Assembly: GCA_907163375.1 (NCBI GenBank)
Contig: CAJQUW010006143.1
Coordinates: 1-64,000 of the forward strand
Source of the DNA: Prostheceraeus crozeri
Taxonomy: Eukaryota > Platyhelminthes > Polycladida > Euryleptidae
DNA: 64,000 bases
Direction: 5' to 3'
Part shown: positions 46,425 through 54,243 of the stretch, in pieces
Layout: each line of letters begins with the position of its first letter
How positions within the stretch are numbered: position 1 is the stretch's first letter
Notes under the pieces: model-generated
Database searches by the model: none
The model's input: the letters and a program-made list of their open reading frames with translations, nothing else
Told to the model about the DNA's origin: nothing
Translations under genes and position numbers: made by a program

Positions 46425-47450
46425 TTAAATACCTTTTCCACTTATAGTGAGAGACAAAACACCTTCTTTATCAGAAAATGAAATTTGTTGGTCATTAATC
46501 ACTTCATTTAAATAATCTACAACCAATTTAACTGAAGTAATAATGCGAGGCATCAACACTCTTGTTTCATGTAAGACACCACCGAAAGGCTCTACACACT
46601 TTCTGTATAAAGATACGGTCCATTCTGTATCAAATTGATTTGACCTTTCACATGGTAAATGTTGCATATCAAATTTTCCATGAACAGCTGCAGAACGATG
46701 TCGTAAGAACTGATGAAAATCTTTTGAACAAACTAATACTAGATCATCATCATTTAATTTACTTATTGCAATATGATTAGATGATTTGATATAAGTCAAT
46801 GTTGCCACTTGTTTACCATCAACTCGAAGGAGATAATTAAATTTCTTCAATAATGTTTCAGGAGTCATGTTCGTCCTTCTTGGCTTAATCACAATCTTCT
46901 TCACCAACGTCTTCTCATTTTTTGGAATAAGATCTACATAATAAGCTTCCTCTCGATATATTAACTGTTCATAACCACTTGGGTGGTAATTAACGTTATA
47001 ATTGTCATAGCTTGTTAAGGCGCTAGCGAGGTAACCTAAATCATTTCTTAAACTTGGACTTAAACCAACAATCCAATCTTTCTCAACTACATGATGTACA
47101 TAATTATGATCCTCATTGTGCGGAGTAAATTGGACAATATGTTTACACGCTTTATTCAGGAAATCATATGTAAACTTTTTACATGATAAGAGAGCTTTCT
47201 TTGGCCACTGTGGAATGTATACTCGGCAGCCCTTTTCACATTGGTAAGCAGCTGTGCGTCTCATATTAATAGTCATCACCTCATGATCAAAAGTATAGAC
47301 ACAGTTGCTATGAACAAGTTGAGTGACACCCACTTCCCACTTTCCATTTAGCTGTTGTGCATGATCAATGGGAGTAGAAAAGAGTGCGGCTCGATTACTA
47401 GCAAATCTCTTTGTAGCCGCATTGCTAAGCAAAATATGATAAAACGACAT
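46425..47450 (-). CDS. Polinton protein, 341 residues, 'LLSNAATKRF...GKWEVG' family
   Basis: It starts at an ATG at 47,450 with FYHILLSNAATKRFASNRA followed by LNGKWEVGVTQLVHS, the same N-terminal family as the gene at 45,402-46,043. The rest has alternating strands and helices and no membrane segment. It is the first gene of the lower structural run. Its start is only 35 bp from the divergent start at 47,486 on the other strand, so the two probably share a promoter. Confidence 0.72.
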   Translation of the reverse strand: MSFYHILLSNAATKRFASNRAALFSTPIDHAQQLNGKWEVGVTQLVHSNCVYTFDHEVMTINMRRTAAYQCEKGCRVYIPQWPKKALLSCKKFTYDFLNKACKHIVQFTPHNEDHNYVHHVVEKDWIVGLSPSLRNDLGYLASALTSYDNYNVNYHPSGYEQLIYREEAYYVDLIPKNEKTLVKKIVIKPRRTNMTPETLLKKFNYLLRVDGKQVATLTYIKSSNHIAISKLNDDDLVLVCSKDFHQFLRHRSAAVHGKFDMQHLPCERSNQFDTEWTVSLYRKCVEPFGGVLHETRVLMPRIITSVKLVVDYLNEVINDQQISFSDKEGVLSLTISGKGI

Positions 47451-47485
47451 TTTGATATTGCTGATCTGCGGCTTTGCATAACATC

Positions 47486-47842
47486 ATGAAGACTTGGATT
47501 TTGGACTCTCTACAATATATCAGAGTTGATCGTGATGGAAACGTGCATTTCAAAAATTCTCATGGTCATACATCAAGAGGTATTACATTAACATGGCGAC
47601 AATTTGTCAACCTCAATGATATCATGAGGGATTTGGAATATTTTGAAACATTAAGATTCATCTCCTTGGGTGATCAAGTTTGGCTTCAACATTACAGAAA
47701 TGAAATTCAAATCTGCCATTCTCATTCCGCAGACTGTTTCTCATTTCGCAAATACAATTGGGAGAAGTACAGAAGATACATACATCGCTCCATCATGACA
47801 TTTATTCGTCGTGATTTCATCGCCCTACTATGCAAATCTTAA
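47486..47842 (+). CDS. 118-residue protein, tandem partner of the TBP-like gene (possible PC4-like domain)
   Basis: The best start is the ATG at 47,486 (MKTWILDSLQYI); an in-frame TTG lies 12 bp upstream. It parallels residues 1-108 of the next gene: LDSLQ-x-I, D-x-DGNV-x-F, and L-T-x-R-x-F/L-x-L-x-x-I-M-x-DL-x-YF. The GITLTWRQFVNLNDIM segment recalls the end of PC4-type coactivators (KGISLTLDQW pattern), a single-stranded DNA-binding domain. The resemblance is weak and is inference. It lies on the plus strand between minus-strand structural genes, 22 bp before the TBP-like gene. Confidence 0.6.
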   Translation: MKTWILDSLQYIRVDRDGNVHFKNSHGHTSRGITLTWRQFVNLNDIMRDLEYFETLRFISLGDQVWLQHYRNEIQICHSHSADCFSFRKYNWEKYRRYIHRSIMTFIRRDFIALLCKS

Positions 47843-47864
47843 TCAGACATGACTACCACGCACC

Positions 47865-48731
47865 ATGAGTTGGAAATTAGATTCCCTACAACGTATTGAA
47901 ACGGATCATGATCGAAACGTCTATTTCAAAGATTCAACTGGAAATGTGAGAAGAGAGTTTGCTTTATCTTATCGTCATTTTCAATCTCTACATCATATCA
48001 TGAAGGATTTGAAATACTTCTATATGAAAAGACATTCACGTATTGGAAATCGCATCTGGTTGCGCGTCAACAAACGGCGAATTCAACTCTATCATTCCCA
48101 ACTCCATACTAACTTCACATTTCATCAAGGTAGTTGGGAAAGTATAAAAGGAAGGTACATCTCTCAATTTACTCATTTTTTCATCATGAAGCGCCATCGC
48201 TACACCATCGTCAACATTCTCCGTCGCTTCAGACTCTACACCAAAATCGATCTCACAACATTACACCAACACCTTCCAAACAACAAGTATTACCCGGGCC
48301 GTCCTCAAATGTTAGTGGTGAAGATGAACAATTCACGGAATCTTCAACTCTTCCCAAATGGGACTGTACAGATTCTCGGCGCCCTTTCTCATTCATCGGC
48401 GCAGTCAATGCGTTTAGAGCTACAGAGACTACTACGTCGGATATGGAAGAGGGAGGGGTGTGTGATGTCGAATCTGACTGTGGACAATATGGTGATCTCT
48501 ACTCAATTGAGTGAAAGTGTATCATTTTTGAAGATTCGTACCAGCAGTTACAATTTGTGTTATGAACCCGAACTTTTTCCTGCAGCTCTCATTAGTTGTT
48601 GGTTACCTGTGCTTGTTGCAATCTTTCATAATAGTAAAGTGATCATTACTGGACTAAAATCTCATGTACAAGCAAATGTGATCCTAGACTATCTCATCGA
48701 GTATGTACGCACCCAGCGGATTGTAAAATAA
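47865..48731 (+). CDS. TATA-binding-protein homologue with an extra N-terminal domain, encoded by the Polinton
   Basis: Residues 113-285 follow TBP from end to end. Repeat 1 has TIVNILRRFRLYTKIDL (114-130), then YYPGRPQML and LFPNGTVQILGALS. The linker strand is MSNLTVDNMVIS. Repeat 2 has YEPELFPAALI (233-243), VAIFHNSKVIITGLKS and a last helix. YEPELFP is nearly diagnostic of TBP. Phe163, Phe238 and Phe254 fall where TBP's DNA-kinking phenylalanines lie. Residues 1-108 repeat the neighbouring 118-residue gene and weakly resemble PC4. TBP bends TATA boxes to start transcription in the nucleus; several promoters in this element have strong TATA boxes. The 3' end converges with the protease gene, with poly(A) signals on both strands. 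Confidence 0.88.
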   Translation: MSWKLDSLQRIETDHDRNVYFKDSTGNVRREFALSYRHFQSLHHIMKDLKYFYMKRHSRIGNRIWLRVNKRRIQLYHSQLHTNFTFHQGSWESIKGRYISQFTHFFIMKRHRYTIVNILRRFRLYTKIDLTTLHQHLPNNKYYPGRPQMLVVKMNNSRNLQLFPNGTVQILGALSHSSAQSMRLELQRLLRRIWKREGCVMSNLTVDNMVISTQLSESVSFLKIRTSSYNLCYEPELFPAALISCWLPVLVAIFHNSKVIITGLKSHVQANVILDYLIEYVRTQRIVK

Positions 48732-48756
48732 AAACAATTTCTCCAACATGATGTTT

Positions 48757-49218
48757 TTATTTTAAATCATGATAGAACTTACAAATCATTTTTTCATTAG
48801 AGGATGGATTACATGAAAAGTTTTGAATAACAGATACAAATCGAGATACATGTAAACGTTTTAAGATGAAGTACAGTACAAAAGCACCACACGTTGATGA
48901 AAGTGGATGTTGTAGTATGCGTTCATTTCGCTGATATTGACGCGTATGTTTTCTCAACCACTGCTGTGTTGGTATATTTGGAGGTTGAGCAAGAGAGTCA
49001 AATAGTTCACCACGTCGGTCTTCTCCAATAAAGATCGCTTTCCAATGCTCACCGCCTAAATTCTGCGAATGAGTGTTTAGCACAATAAAGATGGGATAGT
49101 GATTTACTGCAGGTGGTAAGGTATCGAGCGAATAGACATTATCGAAAGCTTTCAACGTCGCTTCGTCTGCATTACGCTGTACTTTAGTTTTAATATCGTC
49201 AGCAGTCAACCAACTCAT
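48757..49218 (-). CDS. PRO: Adenain-like cysteine protease (Polinton PRO)
   Basis: The frame is 153 residues, short but typical. The catalytic order fits adenovirus-type (C5) and Ulp1-like proteases: GEHWKA (His58, Trp59), LFDS (Asp74), Gln103 and SSTCGAFVLYF (Cys110). The start codon shares one base with the stop of the upstream capsid gene (TAATG), which suggests coupled translation or tight packing. In this family the protease matures capsid proteins during virion assembly. No break was noticed in this gene. Confidence 0.92.
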   Translation of the reverse strand: MSWLTADDIKTKVQRNADEATLKAFDNVYSLDTLPPAVNHYPIFIVLNTHSQNLGGEHWKAIFIGEDRRGELFDSLAQPPNIPTQQWLRKHTRQYQRNERILQHPLSSTCGAFVLYFILKRLHVSRFVSVIQNFSCNPSSNEKMICKFYHDLK

Positions 49219-50484
49219 TAACGATTATACTGAAGAATCACGTCACGATACTTTGTAATTTCAATATTTGAATCGAAGACTGCATAAATTAATACATTGA
49301 TCGTCTCAGGTAGTGTTCTTTTGAACATCAAATCCAAACGAATATTATGAGGCACGTTCGCTTGACGATAGGGTGCACTAATATCGCTGTCAGCAGTCAA
49401 ATCAAATCCATAAATAGTATATCCACTCTTAAACTCTTTCATAGTCAGTCCGTTGGTGTCATCCGTATTGTAAAAGCCAAAGACATCCATAAAATCAACA
49501 TAACTGCGCATAAATTGATCCGCAGCAAAATCTGGTTTGTAGGGTGGACCAGGATGACTCACACCATTTACACGTAAAGCAATTTCACTTAACTGATTGT
49601 GTTTAAAATTGAAAGGATTCTTCTTTATATTACCATTAAATGCATCATTTTCAACCATTGCCACCATGAGGAGCTTCGGTGCTTCCGATGGAAAGAGGCC
49701 ATCTTTCATGAAACTCTTTTGATCTTTCGGAATTGTAAAGGTGAGAAGCTTTGTATGCTGAACGGGGTAAATGGCATTTTGGCGGCTAAGACCTTCAGCA
49801 TGTCCTCTAATGAAACCTGGATTCGGTACTACTCGACGAATGTAAAGTGCAATATCTTCCACATGAATTCTAAAATTGTCAACTTTAGCAAATGCATTCA
49901 GCGCAAATTCAGGCTTATTCAATGTCAGCTTGAGTCGCATGCTGGTATTACAGAGTAAAAACTTTGACTGTCTCAAGAAGTCTAAATTCAGCGGACCATA
50001 TAGCTGACATACTCTACTATCTTTAATCATAGCAGATCGCTTTACAAAGCCACTGTTTGTTTCAGCATCAAATTTTCCTGCTTCATCTCTGTACCATCCC
50101 ATGGCTTCCATATGACTTTTTTGTGCTGCTGGATGAAACTGTGATACATGATTTATAGGGATAATCGCTTTGACCACCTTCCACCTGCTGCTCTCCAATC
50201 GTTAGAGAAACATCGCGAAGTAATGTAGTCAATGGTAAATTGTTCAGTCCAATTTTATGTGTATCGTCAATAGCAGTTCCATCTGCTTGCTGAATTCTAA
50301 ACCTCAAATCAACCATCGCATAACTCAAATCTATGTAGTCATCACTACCACCAGGAATAACAAATTCAATGGGGCCAGCATTCTCAGCTGTTCGAGGATG
50401 ATAATCTACAATACTTGAACTAAGAATATCTGTCTGTATGGCTTGTTGATCAAACAAACAAAACCCAGAAGTTTTACACTCCAT
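49218..50484 (-). pseudogene. MCP: Polinton major capsid protein (double jelly-roll), broken
   Basis: The N-terminal part shows the family pattern: a V-x-YHPRT-x-x-x-x-GPIEF strand, DDYIDLSYAMV, LTTLLRDVSLTIG and YPYKS. The C-terminal part shows NPFNFKHNQLSEIALRVNG, YKPDFAADQFMRSY, GYTIYGFDLT and INVLIYAVFDSNIEI. Together these are the conserved features of Polinton major capsid proteins, which have the double jelly-roll fold. The gene has about one break. It lies directly upstream of the protease and just after a small basic protein gene, a common order in animal Polintons. Confidence 0.88.
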
Positions 50485-50486
50485 TA

Positions 50487-50990
50487 TTAGAAGTTATGGC
50501 AGCGTCGTCGTTTGGCGCCTGATGAATGATTAGAGCCTCTGCGACGTTTGCGTGAATGCATTTTGACTGAAGATCGCACCTTACCAGCTCCGCGATGTTT
50601 CCTCCTTCCTTTATTCATTCGTTTAGGCGATTTCTTTCCTTGAGTAACACCAGCAAAGGTCTGCTTCAATGTTTTTAAACCGCGTTCCTTCCCACAATTC
50701 AACAAACTGCTCTTAAAACTTCTACCTCTGGAAAGATCACTAGCAACATCACCAGCAAAGCCAACGGCATTACTTAAAACATTTCATTTTAAAGATCTTC
50801 CGACATTGGATATGAGAGGTGCTACAACAGATTTCAGTGCACCAAGTATGCTACCTCCACGATCCAATGATCTCCCTCCTTCTTATAGTGAGTGCACCAA
50901 TGTGATACCGGTAGGCAAATGTGATTACCATCCCAAATCTTTCTATAGGGAGTATCATTGTCATCTCTCGCCTTCCACTCTTGAGCAAGA
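50487..50990 (-). pseudogene. Small Gly-rich, Lys/Arg-rich virion protein, broken
   Basis: Upstream of the capsid gene is a minus-strand remnant with a glycine-rich hydrophobic part (RGGSILGALKSVVAPLIS) and a highly basic tail (KMHSRKRRRG, AKRRRCHNF). Polintons and adintoviruses usually carry such a protein next to the capsid gene, comparable to adenovirus core or pVI-type proteins. It is interrupted, with about one or two breaks. Assignment is by composition and position, so the exact equivalent is uncertain. Confidence 0.55.
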
Positions 50991-51400
50991 GTAGTAGGAA
51001 TGTCCATATTTAATGTCACGTACTCCTCAATAATATCAAGTTGACGGCGAATGTACGGACTCACGGGGATCAGTATGTAGTCCCCATACTGATTGTGCAT
51101 TATCTTGACATCCGTGGAAGGGAGCATTCACGTTTGGAGTACTACGCTATGATCGTCATAACGCAAGACTTGTTTAAATTTACGCTGTAGTGGTGTAGGA
51201 TTATGTACCTTGGTTGTTTCTTCCACTGGCCTCAGTTGTGGATGATCTGATCACAGCGAACCTTGTAACGTTTGACCGCCATTTTGTCCTACTAGTGCAG
51301 CAGATGGAGTAGATGCCTGAAAATGAAAAAGATTGTATTAAGTTTACGTTTAAGGGAGGAGAGGGAGGATAGTAGCGACTTACCATTTTAGTTGGATAAT
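50834..51400 (-). pseudogene. First gene of the minus-strand structural unit, unidentified, broken
   Basis: A 97-codon open frame (51,127 to 50,834) contains YGDYILIPVSPYIRR and aromatic-rich HICLPVSHWCTHY segments. Preceding sequence on the same strand keeps coding-like composition up to an ATG at 51,386, which is directly followed by a GTAAGT donor; the acceptor TTTTCAG gives a candidate 67-bp intron (51,317-51,383). It overlaps the region of the small basic protein in another frame. I do not recognise the family. The gene appears broken, about twice. Confidence 0.4.
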
Positions 51401-51477
51401 AGAATAGAGAGAGAGAAAATGTGCGTCTGTCACTCGTGTGATTCAACGATGGAATGATTCTCACTGTGGAAGGCTCG

Positions 51478-51536
51478 CTATTTATATAGAAATGCTTGAT
51501 TCTCATTGGATGATGATCCTCATTGGACAATAACAT
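51478..51536 (-). promoter_or_regulatory. Promoter of the minus-strand structural unit (TATA plus two CCAAT boxes)
   Basis: On the minus strand, CTATATAAATAG (51,489-51,478) is preceded by two CCAAT motifs within about 45 bp. About 90 bp downstream is the ATG-GTAAGT start exon. The layout resembles the divergent promoter at 40,126-40,200. The stretch 51,540-51,792 between this promoter and the right terminal repeat shows no gene. Confidence 0.65.
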
Positions 51537-51792
51537 CAAGCTGATTCCAAATCTGGCCTCCGTTTACCAATCCGAGCCTTCATTCGCCCGCTGGAGCTGT
51601 TTCTTGGGAAATTCTAACTCTGTCGTTTTTCGTCAATCTCCCAAAATCTTGAATGGCGCCTCACATCTAAACGAAGACAGATATGAACAAGCCGTTTCTT
51701 TCAGTGAATTTGTCTCACTCTTAGCTTTCAAACGAACTATTGCACCACAAAATCCGTCCACTGGAAGCCAAGATCGAAGCTAGCTCTCCCGA

Positions 51793-52481
51793 GGGGGGGT
51801 CAGTGAAATTTGATGAAACAAACTTTGGTCAGGGTCCCAGGTCGAAATGCCACACTTTGGAAAATTTTCAAAATCTTGTCCATACAAAGTCACTCTGACA
51901 CTTAGGATTTTTTCATGTGAGCTCCGACCTAAAATCTTGTAACAGCTCTAACTTTTGAACGGCTGGTCCGATTGACTCGCGACAAAAATGTCGTCGAGCA
52001 GTTTTTTCTCCTCTTTCAAACGAGTAGCTGTAAAACAAAATCCGTCCACTAGAACCAAAGTTAGAAGATTGCTGTCAGGGGGGGGGTCGGTGAAATTTGA
52101 TGAAAAATGTTTTGGTGAAGGTCCCAGGTCGAAATGACACACTTTGGAAAATTTTCAAAATTTTACCCATACAAAGCCACTCTGACACGTAGGATTTTTT
52201 CAGGTGAGCTACGACAGTCCACCCTCCCAACCTGGCCGGCACACCACGCCAACCTGGAGAGCACATCACCTCGCGATACGACGGCCGGCCAGAGGGGGGG
52301 ACGTCAGACTCGAAGCAACACGGCGGCACACCACGACCGACTCGACTGACAGGAGGGGGGGACGTCAGACTCGAAGCAACACGGCGGCACACCACGACCG
52401 ACTCGACTGACAGGAGGGAGGGGGGACGTCCGCGACTGCGGCCATCTTGCGCTATCCAGAAGTGGAGTTCTACTTACTACT
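51793..52481 (-). repeat. Right terminal inverted repeat of the Polinton
   Basis: Reverse complement of 35,537-36,275, with small differences and fewer 62-bp subrepeats. The outer end ACTACT joins directly to the target duplication. Confidence 0.9.
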
Positions 52482-52487
52482 GCTATG
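52482..52487. repeat. Right 6-bp target-site duplication GCTATG
   Basis: Perfect partner of 35,531-35,536, directly outside the right terminal repeat. Confidence 0.95.
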
Positions 52488-52551
52488 CTATTCAATTATG
52501 CGTAACATTGATACTATAGTAGGTCTTTTCATGTGATTTCTCACGCACACG

Positions 52552-52611
52552 GGCCACCGGACCATCTATTGGTAGAGTGAATTAGCCTGGAAGGTACTGC
52601 TTTAACGCAGG
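52552..52611 (-). repeat. Diverged 60-bp fragment of the satellite unit, inverted
   Basis: The reverse complement of this stretch matches the unit segment from CCTGCGTTAAAGCAG to GGTCCGGTGGCC with several substitutions. It ends just where the tRNA-like part begins and lacks box B and the ribozyme. It lies 64 bp beyond the Polinton's right target duplication and 19 kb from the main array. Confidence 0.85.
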
Positions 52612-52923
52612 ACCATGCCACCTGGTTTGATAAGGAGTCAATCGAAATACATGTACTGACATTACATCGAAATATGATTACTAGGGTTCGGGGAAATATT
52701 TTTTAAATATTCTTGCATTTTTGGGATATTTTAGATATTTTGATGAACAATTTTCAACATTTCTTCTGCTTATGAACTCAAATACATTTTGGCTTACTCA
52801 AATACTTTGCACTCCGTTAAAACCCTTGATTTAATTATGTGTCAAAAGCAAAATTTTGAAAATTGGGATACATCGGCAGTCACCATATTCAAAGACTGTG
52901 TACATTTTCAATTGTCTTTGACA

Positions 52924-53616
52924 CAGGGATACGACTCCGACTCCGGGGGTTGATAGGACTCCGACTCCGGGTGGCAAGTATATAAAGCCTTTTATGAAAA
53001 ATTAACTTATAGATCATTATAGGCTTACCTGAACCTATATTTAGTGATCATTGCTGCATCAATTGTCAATCATTTGCGATGAAAGTTGATCAAATGTCGC
53101 TTTCAGTTGGATGCATACGACTCGGCTTCTCCCATCTTCTTGATGTGGGTTTCACACGGTTTTTCTCCAGTCTCTACCAGGCAGGAAAATCCCCATTCTC
53201 TCCAAAAAATATGAGTACACTTTCGATTTTAATATGCGCTTTAGAGGAGACATCACACACGATTAGCGTGAGGGTGAAGTGGTAATGTTCTCAGTCTAGT
53301 ATTTCATTTTTGTCTCTGATGTGACCCTTGGCGAGTAGGTGTGATCGCGGCTAGGAAGGCTTGTCTTCTCTACTAAATCACCGAGTGAAAAGACAATCCT
53401 TTTTCACTATCACGGTTCATTCCCTCAACTATTACAAGCTTTGCACGCACTGCTGTCTCTGTACTTTCGTTTGATGGAGACAGTTGACATCAAGACAGTG
53501 ACAGCTATGCACGAGGATAAGTAATATGTTTGTATTATGTTTCGGGTCTAGTTATAGGCCGGAGTCTGGAGTCCTATCATTTGATAGGACTCCGGGACTC
53601 CGACTGCGCATCCCTG
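52924..53616. mobile_element. Nested hAT-type MITE, 693 bp, with perfect 8-bp target duplication
   Basis: It begins CAGGGATACGACTCCGACTC and ends with the imperfect inverse (GACTCCGACTGCGCATCCCTG, shown here with its outer CCCTG). Both flanks are CTTTGACA (52,916-52,923 and 53,617-53,624), a perfect 8-bp duplication as made by hAT transposases. There are inner GGACTCCG repeats near both ends. It has no transposase, so it is non-autonomous. The 68-codon frame at 53,079-53,285 is not convincing as a gene. Confidence 0.92.
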
Positions 53617-53939
53617 CTTTGACAGCATCACTTCAAAAATTTGAAATTTCTAAGGCTCCGTCAAAAATAGTTTCGTGAGAAAGGGTGAATCCATCACTTT
53701 CGGTACCACCTCACCCTATCATTGACCCATAAGGAACGTAGGTAAACTCCCCGCACTTAAAATTTGGACTACTTATGAACTTTAATTGATTCATTTGTCT
53801 CAATATCGATGCAGTATCGATCAGACAATGTTGGGGATCATCAGTAACACGTACTTAAGATCAGAACTAACATATATCGCAACCAGCTTGCATTTTCTGC
53901 CTGACCTGATAAAATCACGGTATACCCAATGATTGAGTC

Positions 53940-54243
53940 TGATTGACGCTTTCTCAGCCGTCACCGATGCAGAGAATGCCATCAAAAAATTGCCAGGGAT
54001 CAAGGTTGAGGCGATCAAGGAGAAATTTGGTAAAGTTTATCAAATAGCCGGATGTTCAAGTTCTGCATTCTATTGAATCAGTGTTGTCAAGTGGCGAGAA
54101 CTCACTTCCGCACAACCTCCTCAACAGGCTGTCACCTATACCTTGCAGCTGACGTCGAGCGTGCGTTTTCGACCTGCAAAGCGATTTTATCTGGCAATCG
54201 CCGGAGACTTAATCAACAAAATTTTTCTAGAATATTAGTCTGA
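53940..54243 (+). pseudogene. hAT transposase, C-terminal dimerisation region (remnant)
   Basis: The frame around 54,140-54,243 reads ADVERAFSTCKAILSGNRRR followed by LNQQNF, the classic hAT C-terminal motif (ERxFSxxKxILxxNRRxLxxxN). Upstream, AIKEKFGKVYQIAG fits the segment that usually precedes it, in another frame. The catalytic domain is not recognisable. It sits inside the old hAT relic and agrees with its orientation. Confidence 0.75.

Larger units (their letters stand above)
35537..52481. mobile_element. Polinton (Maverick), complete end to end, broken inside
   Basis: The element is 16,945 bp, within the usual 15-20 kb. It begins AGTAGTAAGTA and ends with the reverse complement, and both ends carry terminal inverted repeats of roughly 0.7 kb. 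It is flanked by the perfect 6-bp duplication GCTATG, the hallmark target duplication of Polintons. Its genes include protein-primed DNA polymerase B, an adenain-like protease, major capsid protein and other structural proteins. No retroviral-type integrase and no packaging ATPase were recognised. Several genes are interrupted (roughly half a dozen breaks in all), while polymerase, protease and the TBP-like gene remain long open frames. The intact ends and duplication suggest a fairly young insertion. Confidence 0.95.

Noticed and set aside
53079-53285. A 68-codon gene inside the MITE
   Set aside because: The MITE family type is non-autonomous, no domain is visible, and the frame is short enough to occur by chance.
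53830-53860. A second hammerhead suggested by CTGATGA on the minus strand near 53,840
   Set aside because: No GAAA box, stem II or cleavage triplet follows at the needed spacing.
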